From the NCBI GenBank assembly GCA_002418835.1, contig DIEX01000031.1, forward strand, positions 205,151 to 238,055: a DNA stretch of 32,905 nt, read 5' to 3'. Position 1 is the stretch's first letter. Every line of letters starts with the position of its first letter. The notes below the pieces were generated by a model that worked only from the letters and a program-made list of their open reading frames with translations, did not search any database and was not told the DNA's origin. Below are positions 24,100 through 32,865 of this stretch, piece after piece. The stretch is from Spirochaetia bacterium UBA5763. Its GTDB lineage: Bacteria > Spirochaetota > UBA4802 > UBA5550. Both the position numbers and the translations under genes were made by a program.

Positions 24100-25043
24100 T
24101 GACTGACGAGATTAAAAAAGAGGATACAGAGACAAGGGAGTTCACAGAGAACCCCTTTGATCATCAGAACAGGCGGCCTGAGGATGTGGTACGCCTTTTT
24201 TATATTCATGATGTTCCTGTTATCCCTGTAATTTCTAAAAGGGGGATGCTTATCGGTATCCTCCGTAAAGAGTCTGTAATATCTGAGTTAAGTGATATTG
24301 AACGCGTTGAAAAACTGAAAATAGATGAGTTTATAACCCGCCTCGCTGTAAAAATGAACCTCGATGATCTCCTTCAGTACGGTAAAATCAGAGAGTTCGT
24401 TGTGATTAATATATTCGGTGAACTTCAGGGGCGCTGGAGCAGGATACAGCTTTTTGCTGCCTGTGATAATGCAAAAATTTCTCACCATGAAGATGAGATT
24501 AAAAAGCAGCAGGAGGATCAGGTTCTTGAATGGATGATTTATCACATTCTGGAACATGTCCCGCGGGCTTTATATGCTCTGAATGAGAAAGGGAAAACTA
24601 TTTTCTATAACAGCCTATTTGAAGAGTTGTATGAAGAAAAGAAGAATTCAGAAGTTGATGTTGAAGCAGTTGAAAAAACAATAAGTGATCCTGCCGGGAA
24701 TGAACTTTTTTCAGGCCTAAATCAGGATGATCTTCATTTTTATAACAGCGATCTCGATATTTTTTATGAAAAAATTCCAATGACCAGCAGCGGGAAAAAA
24801 TCAGGTTTTCTTATTTTTTGTGACAAAAAAAGCCCCGGAGAGAATGAATTTAAGATACCCGGAGTTGACCTCCGTAATAAATCTCTGCTTGAAATACTTG
24901 AAGCTGTTGAAAGACATCTCATTGTTGATGCAATCAGGACAAGTCTCAGCCTGGAAAATGCCACCGAAAAATTGAAGCTTACAAAACAGGCCCTTACCGC
25001 AAAAATTAAAAAATTCGGCATTCATTATAACGAAAAAAAGTAG
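24099..25043 (+). CDS. CBS-like/PAS-like regulator with C-terminal Fis-type helix-turn-helix
   Basis: The first about 125 residues resemble a pair of CBS motifs (FYIHDVPVIPVISKRGMLIGIL, then REFVVINIFGELQGRWSRIQLF), which often bind adenine nucleotides. Residues about 145-245 resemble a PAS-type module (HVPRALYALNEKGKTIFYN). The last about 50 residues (LLEILEAVERHLIVDAIRTSLSLENATEKLKLTKQALTAKIKKFGI) match the Fis-type HTH seen at the end of enhancer-binding proteins, but no AAA+ sigma54-contact domain is present. It starts in the dapB stop codon (TAATG), so it is made with the dap genes. A metabolite-sensing DNA-binding regulator is inferred; targets are unknown. Confidence 0.72.
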   Translation: MTDEIKKEDTETREFTENPFDHQNRRPEDVVRLFYIHDVPVIPVISKRGMLIGILRKESVISELSDIERVEKLKIDEFITRLAVKMNLDDLLQYGKIREFVVINIFGELQGRWSRIQLFAACDNAKISHHEDEIKKQQEDQVLEWMIYHILEHVPRALYALNEKGKTIFYNSLFEELYEEKKNSEVDVEAVEKTISDPAGNELFSGLNQDDLHFYNSDLDIFYEKIPMTSSGKKSGFLIFCDKKSPGENEFKIPGVDLRNKSLLEILEAVERHLIVDAIRTSLSLENATEKLKLTKQALTAKIKKFGIHYNEKK

Positions 25044-25130
25044 CTTGCAATATAATCATCGCGTCAGTAATTAAATGATATTTTTACTTGACTAAATTTA
25101 CTTTTACATTATTATTGTATTATATCTTAT

Positions 25131-25216
25131 ATGCCTTTGAAGTCTCACACCCGAAAACCTCTTTTTTTGTATAATCAAACAATATGATTATTAAGTTTCA
25201 GAAGAAGCAAAGGCAT
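25131..25216 (+). promoter_or_regulatory. Structured leader upstream of rho
   Basis: ATGCCTTTG (25131-25139) pairs perfectly with CAAAGGCAT (25208-25216), enclosing a second perfect hairpin, ATAATCA (25171-25177) with TGATTAT (25185-25191). A promoter is probably just upstream in the AT-rich stretch containing TTGACT (25088-25093), but no good -10 stands out. rho genes are commonly autoregulated in their leaders; that this structure does so is inference. Confidence 0.4.
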
Positions 25217-25270
25217 TACCGGATTTACCCCTTAGTAATCTAATTACATAAAAATAAAAAAGGATTTTTT

Positions 25271-26629
25271 ATGCCGAAAGCGAATGAATTGAATGATAAC
25301 TTGAATGAAAATTCTGATGATGTTCAGAATGATGGGAAAGTTGCAACTGTTAAAAGCGGCTCCGGTGAAGGAGACAGACTTGATCTTGTAGAACTTAAAT
25401 CGAAAACTATCAACGAATTATATACCATTGCCAAAGACATGGGGCTCGAAAGAGTATCAGGTCTTAAAAAACAGGATCTGATTTTCGAAATACTTAAAGG
25501 TAAGACCGAGCAGAAAGGGCTTATTTTTGCAACAGGTGTTCTTGAGATACTTGCTGACGGATACGGATTTTTGAGGTCTCCAAATTACAATTACCTCCCA
25601 GGGCCGGATGATATTTATGTTTCTCCTTCGCAGATAAGGTTATTCAGTCTTAAAACAGGAGACACAATTGCAGGTCAGATCAGGCCTCCAAAAGATAATG
25701 AAAGATTTTTTGCTCTTTTAAGAATAGAAGCAATAAATTTTGAAAACCCCGAAAACCTTAATCGAAGGGTTATGTTTGATGATCTTACGCCTCTCTACCC
25801 GCAGCAGAGGATTGTACTTGAAACAGAGACCAATGAGATAGAGATGCGTATCATGAATCTCATGACTCCTATAGGCAAAGGGCAGAGAGCATTAATTGTT
25901 GCTCCCCCAAGAACAGGTAAAACTGTACTTCTGCAGAAAATTGCGAATTCAATTACAAAAAATCATCCTGAAGTTTATCTTATTGTTCTCCTTATCGATG
26001 AGCGTCCTGAAGAGGTTACTGATATGGAGAGATCTGTAAAAGGAGAAGTCGTTTCATCTACATTTGATGAGCAGGCAACAAGGCACGTCCAGGTTGCCGA
26101 GATGGTTATTAATAAAGCCAGAAGGCTTGTTGAAAGGAAAATGGACGTTGTCATACTCCTTGATTCAATAACACGTCTTGCAAGGGCATATAATCAGGTT
26201 GTCCCCACAAGCGGTAAGATACTCTCCGGTGGTGTTGATTCAAATGCTCTTCATAAACCTAAAAGATTTTTCGGTGCTGCCCGTAACATAGAGGAGGGTG
26301 GAAGCCTCACAATACTTGCTACGGCACTTATTGATACCGGCAGCAGGATGGATGAGGTTATCTTTGAGGAGTTCAAAGGTACAGGTAACAGTGAACTTCA
26401 CCTTGACAGAAAGCTTTCTGACAGGAGGATTTTCCCGGCTATCGATATTAATAAATCCGGGACACGAAAAGAAGAATTACTGCTTGACGAAGAGGAACTA
26501 AATAAATTATGGGTATTAAGGAAGGCTCTCGCTTCAATGAGTGCAACTGAGGCCATGGAACTTCTCGTAGAGAAGATGAGGGCAACCAAGAATAATAAGG
26601 CATTTTTCAAGGCTATGAATACAGCCTGA
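25271..26629 (+). CDS. rho: Transcription termination factor Rho
   Basis: This is the hexameric RNA-dependent ATPase that ends transcription at Rho-dependent sites. There is a polar, acidic extension of about 40 residues, then the Rho N-terminal helical domain (LKSKTINELYTIAKDMG), the RNA-binding cold-shock-like domain (GVLEILADGYGFLRSPNYNYLPGPDDIYVSPSQIR), Walker A APPRTGKT, Walker B VVILLDSITRLARAYN, and the FFGAARNIEEGGSLTILATALIDTGSRMDEVIFEEFKGTGN region. The length (452 aa) exceeds E. coli Rho (419) because of the N-terminal tail. It is followed by rpmE, a common arrangement. Confidence 0.97.
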   Translation: MPKANELNDNLNENSDDVQNDGKVATVKSGSGEGDRLDLVELKSKTINELYTIAKDMGLERVSGLKKQDLIFEILKGKTEQKGLIFATGVLEILADGYGFLRSPNYNYLPGPDDIYVSPSQIRLFSLKTGDTIAGQIRPPKDNERFFALLRIEAINFENPENLNRRVMFDDLTPLYPQQRIVLETETNEIEMRIMNLMTPIGKGQRALIVAPPRTGKTVLLQKIANSITKNHPEVYLIVLLIDERPEEVTDMERSVKGEVVSSTFDEQATRHVQVAEMVINKARRLVERKMDVVILLDSITRLARAYNQVVPTSGKILSGGVDSNALHKPKRFFGAARNIEEGGSLTILATALIDTGSRMDEVIFEEFKGTGNSELHLDRKLSDRRIFPAIDINKSGTRKEELLLDEEELNKLWVLRKALASMSATEAMELLVEKMRATKNNKAFFKAMNTA

Positions 26630-26676
26630 TAAATGCGGAAAATTGAAATAATTCAATATACAGGAGTTAAAATCTT

Positions 26677-26877
26677 ATGAAACCTGGTATACACCCGGAA
26701 TATGTTGAAACAACAATAAAATGCGCATGCGGCAATGAGATCCATACAAGATCAACTGTAAAGGACCTTCATGTTGAGATATGCTCAAACTGTCACCCTT
26801 TTTATACAAAGAAGCAGAAGCTTATTGATACAGCCGGCAGGGTTGAGAAATTCAAAAAGAAATACAATATCAAGTAA
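26677..26877 (+). CDS. rpmE: 50S ribosomal protein L31, zinc-binding type
   Basis: The 66-residue protein begins MKPGIHPEY and has both cysteine pairs, CAC at 16-18 and CSNC at 36-39, that hold zinc in the C+ form of L31. GGAG lies before the ATG. It is 47 bases after rho and ends at a terminator. Confidence 0.96.
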   Translation: MKPGIHPEYVETTIKCACGNEIHTRSTVKDLHVEICSNCHPFYTKKQKLIDTAGRVEKFKKKYNIK

Positions 26878-26887
26878 TAATAACAGG

Positions 26888-26920
26888 AAAGATGAACGGG
26901 AAACTGTTCATCTTTTTTTT
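26888..26920 (+). terminator. Rho-independent terminator after rpmE
   Basis: AAAGATGAAC (26888-26897) pairs with GTTCATCTTT (26906-26915) around an 8-base loop, and the T-run extends to 26920. The end of the convergent EamA gene lies inside the hairpin; the opposite strand lacks a good T-run, so it serves mainly rho-rpmE. Confidence 0.85.
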
Positions 26921-27777
26921 ATAAACTTCAGATTCCTGAAAAATCCGTTAACACCTGCCAATGATATCATAATAAGAATTGAGCCTGAAATAATCCGTAT
27001 AGTAACGGGCTCAGAAAAGAAAATCACCCCGAGAAAAATTGCAAAAATAATCCTTGCCGATGATATTAAAGAGCCCGCTGTGGCGCTTATATGTTTATAT
27101 CCTGCCGTAAGAAGTACCTGCCCGATAAAAGAAAGGATTGCAATTGTAAAGATATGCAGTATAAAAATTCCGGACGGCATCACAAATTTATTTATCAGCA
27201 TAATGCCGGCAACTGCTGAACCAATTGTGAACATGTATAAAAGAATTGTCTGCGTGTAATCGGTTTTTCGCGCTTCGCGTAAAAATGAAATCCCGAAACC
27301 TGCGGTTATCCCTGATAGAAGCGCGTATATATCACCCTTATTTACAGAACCGGGGCTGCTCCCTTCGGGTATTACTACAAAATAAATTCCTGCCAGTACA
27401 AGAATCAGAAAGAATAACAGATCCCGGGGAATCTTTTCTTTTGTGATAAATGGTGATATCAGAAACACAAAGACAGGGTAAGTCATGTTCAGCAGGTTTG
27501 TATTGCTTACAGTGGTGTACTGTACGCCAAGGAAAAAGAAAATTACCGAGGTTGTATTGAATAGTCCGCGCATGTAAACATTAAAAGGTTTTACCATGGG
27601 ATGGTATTTACCTGAAGTCTGTATGTAAGTAAAAGTCAGTATAAAACCGGTGAGGAATCTGAAAAAAGCAATCTCGATTCCGGATATCGTAGTTCCGCTG
27701 GTTACAAATTTAACAAATACTGTTGACAGGGCGAATAAAAATTCCGCTGTCAACAGCAGTACTGCACCGGTTTTCAT
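26908..27777 (-). CDS. EamA/DMT-superfamily transporter
   Basis: This inner-membrane protein of 289 residues has about ten hydrophobic helices in two halves, as in the drug/metabolite transporter (RhaT/YedA) family. The first EamA repeat includes FVKFVTSGTTISGIEIAFFRFLTGFILTF and the second ends in VIFFSEPVTIRIISGSILIMISLAGV. The tail is basic (NLKFIKKR), fitting a cytoplasmic C-terminus. Substrate is unknown. It lies six bases downstream of lgt without its own clear ribosome site, so it is probably co-translated. Confidence 0.88.
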   Translation of the reverse strand: MKTGAVLLLTAEFLFALSTVFVKFVTSGTTISGIEIAFFRFLTGFILTFTYIQTSGKYHPMVKPFNVYMRGLFNTTSVIFFFLGVQYTTVSNTNLLNMTYPVFVFLISPFITKEKIPRDLLFFLILVLAGIYFVVIPEGSSPGSVNKGDIYALLSGITAGFGISFLREARKTDYTQTILLYMFTIGSAVAGIMLINKFVMPSGIFILHIFTIAILSFIGQVLLTAGYKHISATAGSLISSARIIFAIFLGVIFFSEPVTIRIISGSILIMISLAGVNGFFRNLKFIKKR

Positions 27778-27783
27778 TGAAAA

Positions 27784-28542
27784 TCAGGCAGCTGACTGAT
27801 TGCCGGTCTGTTTTATCCTGAGTAATCCGGCTCCTCCAATCACAACGAAAATAATTGCAACAAGCTGAGCCTGTGTAAGTCCGAGAGCGGCTGAAGGATT
27901 AAGCCTGATAAATTCAACTGAGAATCTGGCGCAGCCGTTCATTATGAGGTAGATAAAAAATATAAAACCAGGTGTGGTCTCTTTTTTTCTCAGTTTCAAC
28001 AGGATGAAGAGGAATATAAATGAAAGCAGAGATTCGAACAGCGGAGTGGGATAAACTGTTGTACTTACAGGAACAATTCCATTCGGGTAAGCCATCCCGA
28101 GAATTGAATCAGTAGTTATGCCGTAACAGCCGTCCCCTGAAGCGTGGCATCCAAGCCGCCCGATGCCATAACCAAGAGCCATTGCAGGGGAGGATGCATC
28201 AAAAACTTTCAGAACAGATTCATTATTGCTTCTGATAAGAAATGTCGCCACAATAAAACTCAGAACAAAACCGCCGTAAACAGACAGCCCGGCTCCTGAA
28301 AATATCATGTCTGACGGAGATGCCATGAATTCATCGAGATTTTCTAAAATATGGAAGAGTTTAGCTCCGATAACTGCGGACGGGATAACTGCAATAAGTA
28401 TTTTATATGCAAGTTCAGGATTTATCCCTTTCAGTTTATACTCTCTTTCACAAAGAAGAAAAGATGTGTAGAAAGCGGCTCCAAGAAGAAGTCCGTAAGA
28501 GCCGATGGTTATTATCTTATAGTTAAAAAGTATGGGATACAT
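27784..28542 (-). CDS. lgt: Prolipoprotein diacylglyceryl transferase (Lgt family)
   Basis: This enzyme adds the diacylglyceryl group to the lipobox cysteine of prolipoproteins. The 252-residue protein has about seven membrane helices and the family signatures GAGLSVYGGFV, GYGIGRLGCHASGDGCYG, YPTPLFESLLSF and RFSVEFIRLNP. It is shorter than E. coli Lgt (291) and belongs to a divergent branch in which the asparagine-rich GRxxNF motif is GRLGCH; an Lgt paralogue with altered substrate is possible. GAGGAG lies six bases before the ATG. Its presence fits the lipoprotein at 21993. Confidence 0.85.
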   Translation of the reverse strand: MYPILFNYKIITIGSYGLLLGAAFYTSFLLCEREYKLKGINPELAYKILIAVIPSAVIGAKLFHILENLDEFMASPSDMIFSGAGLSVYGGFVLSFIVATFLIRSNNESVLKVFDASSPAMALGYGIGRLGCHASGDGCYGITTDSILGMAYPNGIVPVSTTVYPTPLFESLLSFIFLFILLKLRKKETTPGFIFFIYLIMNGCARFSVEFIRLNPSAALGLTQAQLVAIIFVVIGGAGLLRIKQTGNQSAA

Positions 28543-28566
28543 TATTATCTCCTCAATTAAACAACG

Positions 28567-28594
28567 TTGACAAAAAAACAGAGAATGCTATATA
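28567..28594 (+). promoter_or_regulatory. Promoter of the M16 peptidase operon
   Basis: TTGACA (28567-28572) and TATATA (28589-28594) are 16 bases apart with a TGC extended -10. Transcription would start near 28601, leaving a leader of about 120 bases before the first gene at 28723. Confidence 0.65.
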
Positions 28595-28722
28595 AGCATA
28601 GATTTATGTCGCAAAATTAAATTAAGAAAAAGTCATTAAAAGTATCTTTGTCAAGAGATAAATTTTTTAAACAAATCCCGGGCAGAGATATCCTATTTAA
28701 ACTGTAATCCGGAAGGTATAAA

Positions 28723-29091
28723 ATGGATCAGAATGAAAGGGTGCTCCTTATGCGTAAGGGGAATGAGCTTTTTAATGAGAAAAAGTATGATGAGGCAATA
28801 AAGCTTTTTCTCAAAGCTGAATATATGGATGGGATTATGAGGGTCGCTGATTTCTATTATTATGATTTGAAACAGCCTTTGACTGCTCTGAAATTCTACA
28901 GGCTTATAAACAGAAAAGACAGAATTGATGAGATAAATGCCAGGATAATGTATGCTTTTAACAGGTTGTTGTCTGAAACTTCTGTTAAGAAAGAGGAAGT
29001 TCCGGACAACACGGAGATTGAAGTTAAGGTTCATCCGAAGCTGAAGATTCTGGCTGAAGAGATATTAAGGGATAATAAAGGTAATGAATAA
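28723..29091 (+). CDS. Small TPR-like helical protein
   Basis: This is a cytoplasmic 122-residue protein without a signal peptide. Residues about 5-60 resemble one and a half tetratricopeptide-like repeats (GNELFNEKKYDEAIKLFLKAEY, then MRVADFYYYDLKQPLTALKFYRL). The tail is charged. GGAAGG lies six bases before the ATG. It overlaps the following peptidase gene by eight bases. Role unknown; an adaptor or chaperone function is only a guess from the fold. Confidence 0.8.
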   Translation: MDQNERVLLMRKGNELFNEKKYDEAIKLFLKAEYMDGIMRVADFYYYDLKQPLTALKFYRLINRKDRIDEINARIMYAFNRLLSETSVKKEEVPDNTEIEVKVHPKLKILAEEILRDNKGNE

Positions 29092-30598
29092 AAAAAGAAT
29101 CATAAAACTGCTATCGGGTATACTTCTTCTTCCGTTAATTTGCGGTGCAGGTGCATCTGCGGATATATCGGACCCTGGTGTGTACTTTAAAAAAAATGTC
29201 GTGGAAAGAAAGCTTAAGAACGGAATCACACTTATAATGATGAACAGGGGGTATTCCCCCATTGTGTCTCTACATATAGCTTTTAAAGTAGGTTCAGCAG
29301 AAGAGAGTTATCATACACAGGGAGCGGCCCATATCCTTGAGCACATGCTGTTTAAGGGGACTGACAGGCTCGGCACAAAAGATTATGCCGGTGAGAAGAT
29401 GCTCCTTGATAAAATAGAGGCCACAGGCGAGACTCTGGACAGGCTTAAGCTTCAGAATCCCGGGAGCAGTGAGATCCCCGGACTGGAAAAGGAACTGCAG
29501 AATCTTCAGCAGGAGCACTCACAGTATGTGGTAAGCTCACCCTATGACAGGCTTTATACATCAATGGGCGGGGTGGGGTTCAATGCTTCGACATCAAAGG
29601 ATATGACAGGTTACTATATTGAACTCCCGGCGGAGAGGATTGAGTCCTGGGCTGATATCGAATCTGAGAGGCTTCGTAAACCGGTTTTCAGGGAGTACTA
29701 TCTTGAGAGAAATAATATTCTTGAAGAGAGGCTCATGCGTTACGGATCAAACGGCAGCGGGTATCTTAATGAAACTTTCTTTGCTTCCGCTTATTCAGCT
29801 CATCCCTACAGACATCCTGTAATCGGCTGGGAATCCAGTATTAAATTTATGTCAATTAATGATATTAAGCGTTTCTATAATGAACACTATATACCTTCAC
29901 GCATGACTATTACCATAGTAGGTAAACATGATCCTGAAAAAACATATCAGACAATAAAAAAATATTTTGAAAACATTGAAGTGAAACCGGAACCCGGAGA
30001 AGTGAAGGTTATAGAACCTCCGCAGGCCGGAGAAAAGAGAGTGGATGTTTACTTTAATGCAAAGCCGCTCCTGATGATGGGATGGAAAAAACCCGCTGCT
30101 CCGCATAAAGATGATTATGTTTTTGATATGCTGTCATCTGTTCTCGGTGACGGAAGCTCATCAAGGCTTCATAAAGCGCTTGTGCTGGATAAGAAAACTG
30201 CAACATCCGTCTCTGTCTGGAACGGAGCACCGGGCTCCCGTTACGATAACATGTTCATTGTTTTTGCTTCACCGGCAGAGGGTGTAAAACCTGAACAAGT
30301 TGAAGCGGAGATACTTGCTGAAATTAACAGACTGCGAAAAGAAATAAAACCTGATGAACTTGAAAGAGTCAGAAATATGATGGAATCATCCTTCGTGTTT
30401 ATGCTTGATAATAATGACGGTATTGCCCATCAGCTCAGCTATTATCAGACTGTATCAGGGAACTGGCGTTATGTTGCTGATTACATGCGTAAAATTTCAG
30501 GTATAACACCGCAGGATATTACAGGTGTTATTGATAAATATATCAATGATAGAAACAGGACAACAGCAATACTTAGAGACAGCAGGAGCGCAAAATGA
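29084..30598 (+). CDS. M16-family zinc metallopeptidase, exported
   Basis: The N-terminus (MNKKRIIKLLSGILLLPLIC and a further ten residues to ASADIS) is a signal peptide. The inverted zinc motif HxxEH is H83-I-L-E86-H87 in AAHILEHMLFKGT, and the distal glutamate lies in ILEERLMR (E214/E215). An insertion of about 45 residues, rich in Glu/Leu and probably coiled, separates the two. The C-terminal half is a second M16 domain (SVLGDGSSSRLHKALV). Length 504 aa. It overlaps its downstream paralogue by ATGA, so the pair is probably a heterodimer in the periplasm degrading or processing peptides. Confidence 0.93.
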   Translation: MNKKRIIKLLSGILLLPLICGAGASADISDPGVYFKKNVVERKLKNGITLIMMNRGYSPIVSLHIAFKVGSAEESYHTQGAAHILEHMLFKGTDRLGTKDYAGEKMLLDKIEATGETLDRLKLQNPGSSEIPGLEKELQNLQQEHSQYVVSSPYDRLYTSMGGVGFNASTSKDMTGYYIELPAERIESWADIESERLRKPVFREYYLERNNILEERLMRYGSNGSGYLNETFFASAYSAHPYRHPVIGWESSIKFMSINDIKRFYNEHYIPSRMTITIVGKHDPEKTYQTIKKYFENIEVKPEPGEVKVIEPPQAGEKRVDVYFNAKPLLMMGWKKPAAPHKDDYVFDMLSSVLGDGSSSRLHKALVLDKKTATSVSVWNGAPGSRYDNMFIVFASPAEGVKPEQVEAEILAEINRLRKEIKPDELERVRNMMESSFVFMLDNNDGIAHQLSYYQTVSGNWRYVADYMRKISGITPQDITGVIDKYINDRNRTTAILRDSRSAK

Positions 30599-31998
30599 AA
30601 ATAAATCATGTGAAAAAGGTTATCGCTCCAATATTGTGCGGTTTTTTTATGCTGTTCTCCCTTGCAGCAGATGCTGAAAACAGAAGCATCCCTTCCCTTG
30701 ACGGACTTCCTCAGGTGGAGACACTTGATCTTAAAAATAATATCAGACTTCTGACAATCATGGATGAACTGCCGAGAACTGAAATTATCTGTTCTATCGG
30801 ATTCGGAAAAATTTATGAGAATGCAGAAAACGCTGGTTTATCAGAAATCATGGCGAAAGAGATATCGCTTTCCGGTACAAAAAAGTATCCCGGAAATGAA
30901 CTGAATGAAAAGCTCGAAGCTCTCGGGGGTGATATAAGTATAAATGCAGGCTGGGAGAATATAACCATAGTTATAAAAGTTCTCAGCAGGCATTCAGAGT
31001 TCGCCTTTGACCTCCTGGGTGACATTCTTGAAAACCCTGTTTTCAGTAAAGAGAATCTGGGTTATTCAAAAAAACTTGTGCAGCAGAACTTCAAAAGAGA
31101 GATGGACGATCCATCTAATGCGGGTTTTACGAAAGTGAGGGAGATCATCTTTCACGGAAAGGGGTATGGCGCCACTCTCAGTGACAGGAGTGTAAACTCA
31201 ATTACAGCAGATACTCTCAGTGAAACATGGAGGAGAATTGCCAGAGGTGGTAATATACTTATAGCTGTATCATCTTCGCTTGAGAATGAGAAAATCTTTA
31301 AAATTGCATCTGAGGAATTGTCAAAAATTGCGAAAGGTGAAAGAGAACTCTACAGCCCCGATAATGCAGCACTTATCTCTGAACTTAAATTAAAATCAGG
31401 GAATATTTATCTTCTTCCAAAAGAACTTGAACAGGCAACCATAATCACAGGCACAATAGCTCCGGAGATAAATTACCAGGGGAATTATTCACTCTTCCTT
31501 ATGAATTATATTCTTGGCGGTGGTTCCTTTAATTCCAGGCTTATGAACGAGATACGTGTCAAAAGAGGGCTTGCTTATTCAGTATTCTCTCTTGTGCGGA
31601 ACAGGTATAAAACCGGGGTATTCATGTCTTTTGTTCAGACAAGGAATGATGAGGCGGCAAATGTTCTTTCATTAATGAAAGAGAATATATTCAGGATGGC
31701 AGAAAAAGAAGTTACAAATGAGGAGCTTGATTGGGCGCAGGAGTCAGTAATTAATAGTTATGTTTTTAATTTTGCGAAAACATCTGATATACTGGATAAC
31801 TATCTTCAGGTTGAGTTTAATAACCTTGACAAAGGATATTACAGGGATTATCTGAAAAATATAAGCATGGTTACCCCTGCTGACATTAAGAGGGAGAGCG
31901 GTTTACTTTTCAGGCATGGAATTATTACTGTAGTAGTGGGAAACAGGAATCTTGAAGCTTCTCTTAAAAAACAGGGAAATGTAATTATTCTGGAATAA
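30595..31998 (+). CDS. M16-family peptidase homologue lacking the zinc motif, exported
   Basis: The N-terminal signal peptide ends near LAADAEN. The domain order is that of M16 peptidases: SIGFGKIYENAENAGLSEIMAKEI occupies the place of the HxxEH helix but has neither histidine, so it is presumably non-catalytic. The second domain has the usual NYILGGGSFNSRLMNEIRVKRGLAYSVFS signature. Its length is 467 residues. Start codon overlap with the active paralogue argues for a fixed active/inactive pair, as in mitochondrial and bacterial M16B heterodimers. Confidence 0.92.
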   Translation: MKINHVKKVIAPILCGFFMLFSLAADAENRSIPSLDGLPQVETLDLKNNIRLLTIMDELPRTEIICSIGFGKIYENAENAGLSEIMAKEISLSGTKKYPGNELNEKLEALGGDISINAGWENITIVIKVLSRHSEFAFDLLGDILENPVFSKENLGYSKKLVQQNFKREMDDPSNAGFTKVREIIFHGKGYGATLSDRSVNSITADTLSETWRRIARGGNILIAVSSSLENEKIFKIASEELSKIAKGERELYSPDNAALISELKLKSGNIYLLPKELEQATIITGTIAPEINYQGNYSLFLMNYILGGGSFNSRLMNEIRVKRGLAYSVFSLVRNRYKTGVFMSFVQTRNDEAANVLSLMKENIFRMAEKEVTNEELDWAQESVINSYVFNFAKTSDILDNYLQVEFNNLDKGYYRDYLKNISMVTPADIKRESGLLFRHGIITVVVGNRNLEASLKKQGNVIILE

Positions 31999-32186
31999 AT
32001 AAGTTAAAATCGTTGTAATATTTGAGCTTTTATGCAAATATGTCTATTTATATTATGGAATTGGAGTTTTTATTGTTTAAATTAATAGTTGGCTCAAATT
32101 TACACCTTTAATTACCGAATAGATTTATAGACTGCTGTCTTCTACTGTGACAAGGAAGTCATATCCCATAGTTCAAGGATGAACCT
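31999..32186 (+). other. AT-rich intergenic region before the greA unit
   Basis: This 188-bp stretch has no gene that I can support. It contains ATTTGAGC (32020-32027) and its reverse complement GCTCAAAT (32092-32099), 64 bases apart. A promoter for the greA unit is expected here, but no candidate stands out by eye. Confidence 0.4.
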
Positions 32187-32327
32187 ATGACAAAAAAAAT
32201 TGTTGATTTAATGACCTACAGAATTGAAAAAACTCTGAAGGAGAATGGATTTACTCTCAAAAAAGATGGAGATAAGAGAGTAAAACTGCTTATAAAGCTT
32301 AACACCGACGAATCGGTTAACGGATAG
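32187..32327 (+). CDS. 46-residue small protein upstream of greA
   Basis: The frame begins ATG at 32187 with AAGGA seven bases upstream and ends TAG at 32325-32327, 23 bases before greA. The product starts MTKKIVDLMTYRIEKTLKEN and continues with a basic, amphipathic segment (KRVKLLIKLN). It has no signal or membrane segment. The good ribosome site and codon pattern suggest it is real and co-transcribed with greA. Function unknown. Confidence 0.7.
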   Translation: MTKKIVDLMTYRIEKTLKENGFTLKKDGDKRVKLLIKLNTDESVNG

Positions 32328-32350
32328 AGAATAATTGGAAGGAGTTTTTA

Positions 32351-32845
32351 ATGAGCGCTGAACTCGAATCAAAAAAGCAGATTGTACGGGACGAACTTGA
32401 AAAGCTGAAATACGAATTCAAGGTTGAACTCCCTAAACGGATATCTGAAGCGCGCGAATATGGTGATTTGAAAGAAAATGCCGAATACCATGCTGCAAGA
32501 GAACGACAGTCTTTTGTGCAGGCGAGGATTGCACAGCTTACTGATCAGCTGAATAAACTGAATGATATAAACATAACAGATATTTCTGAAGATAAAGTCG
32601 GTTACGGTTCCACTGTGACTGTTGTTGATCTTGATCTTGATGATGAGATTGTTTTTACATTTGTTTCTTCAAACGAAGTAAATCCTTCAGAAGGGAAGAT
32701 TTCTGTTTCGTCTCCAATCGGAGCAGCAATGCAGAATAAAACCGCAGGTGATGTGGTTGAAGTTGTAATACCGGCTGGTAAGAGAAAGTATCTTGTCAAA
32801 AAAATTACAACTATTCACGGAAATGAACTGGTTCATGAGGGCTAA
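32351..32845 (+). CDS. greA: Transcription elongation factor GreA
   Basis: This factor rescues backtracked RNA polymerase by stimulating transcript cleavage. The N-terminal antiparallel coiled coil carries the catalytic tip REYGDLKENAEYHAARE, with D39 and E42 in place of E. coli D41 and E44. The C-terminal FKBP-like domain has VGYGSTVTVVDLD, SSPIGAAMQNKTAGDVVEV and the final YLVKKI strand. The length (164 aa) is near the usual 158. GGAAGGAG precedes the ATG by about eight bases. Confidence 0.97.
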   Translation: MSAELESKKQIVRDELEKLKYEFKVELPKRISEAREYGDLKENAEYHAARERQSFVQARIAQLTDQLNKLNDINITDISEDKVGYGSTVTVVDLDLDDEIVFTFVSSNEVNPSEGKISVSSPIGAAMQNKTAGDVVEVVIPAGKRKYLVKKITTIHGNELVHEG

Positions 32846-32865
32846 ATTCAGTAAGTTTTCTGATG

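Noticed and set aside
26771..27259. Plus-strand open frame of 162 codons overlapping rpmE and the EamA gene
   Set aside because: It overlaps two well-supported genes and crosses the rpmE terminator; the product looks like an antisense shadow of a membrane protein.
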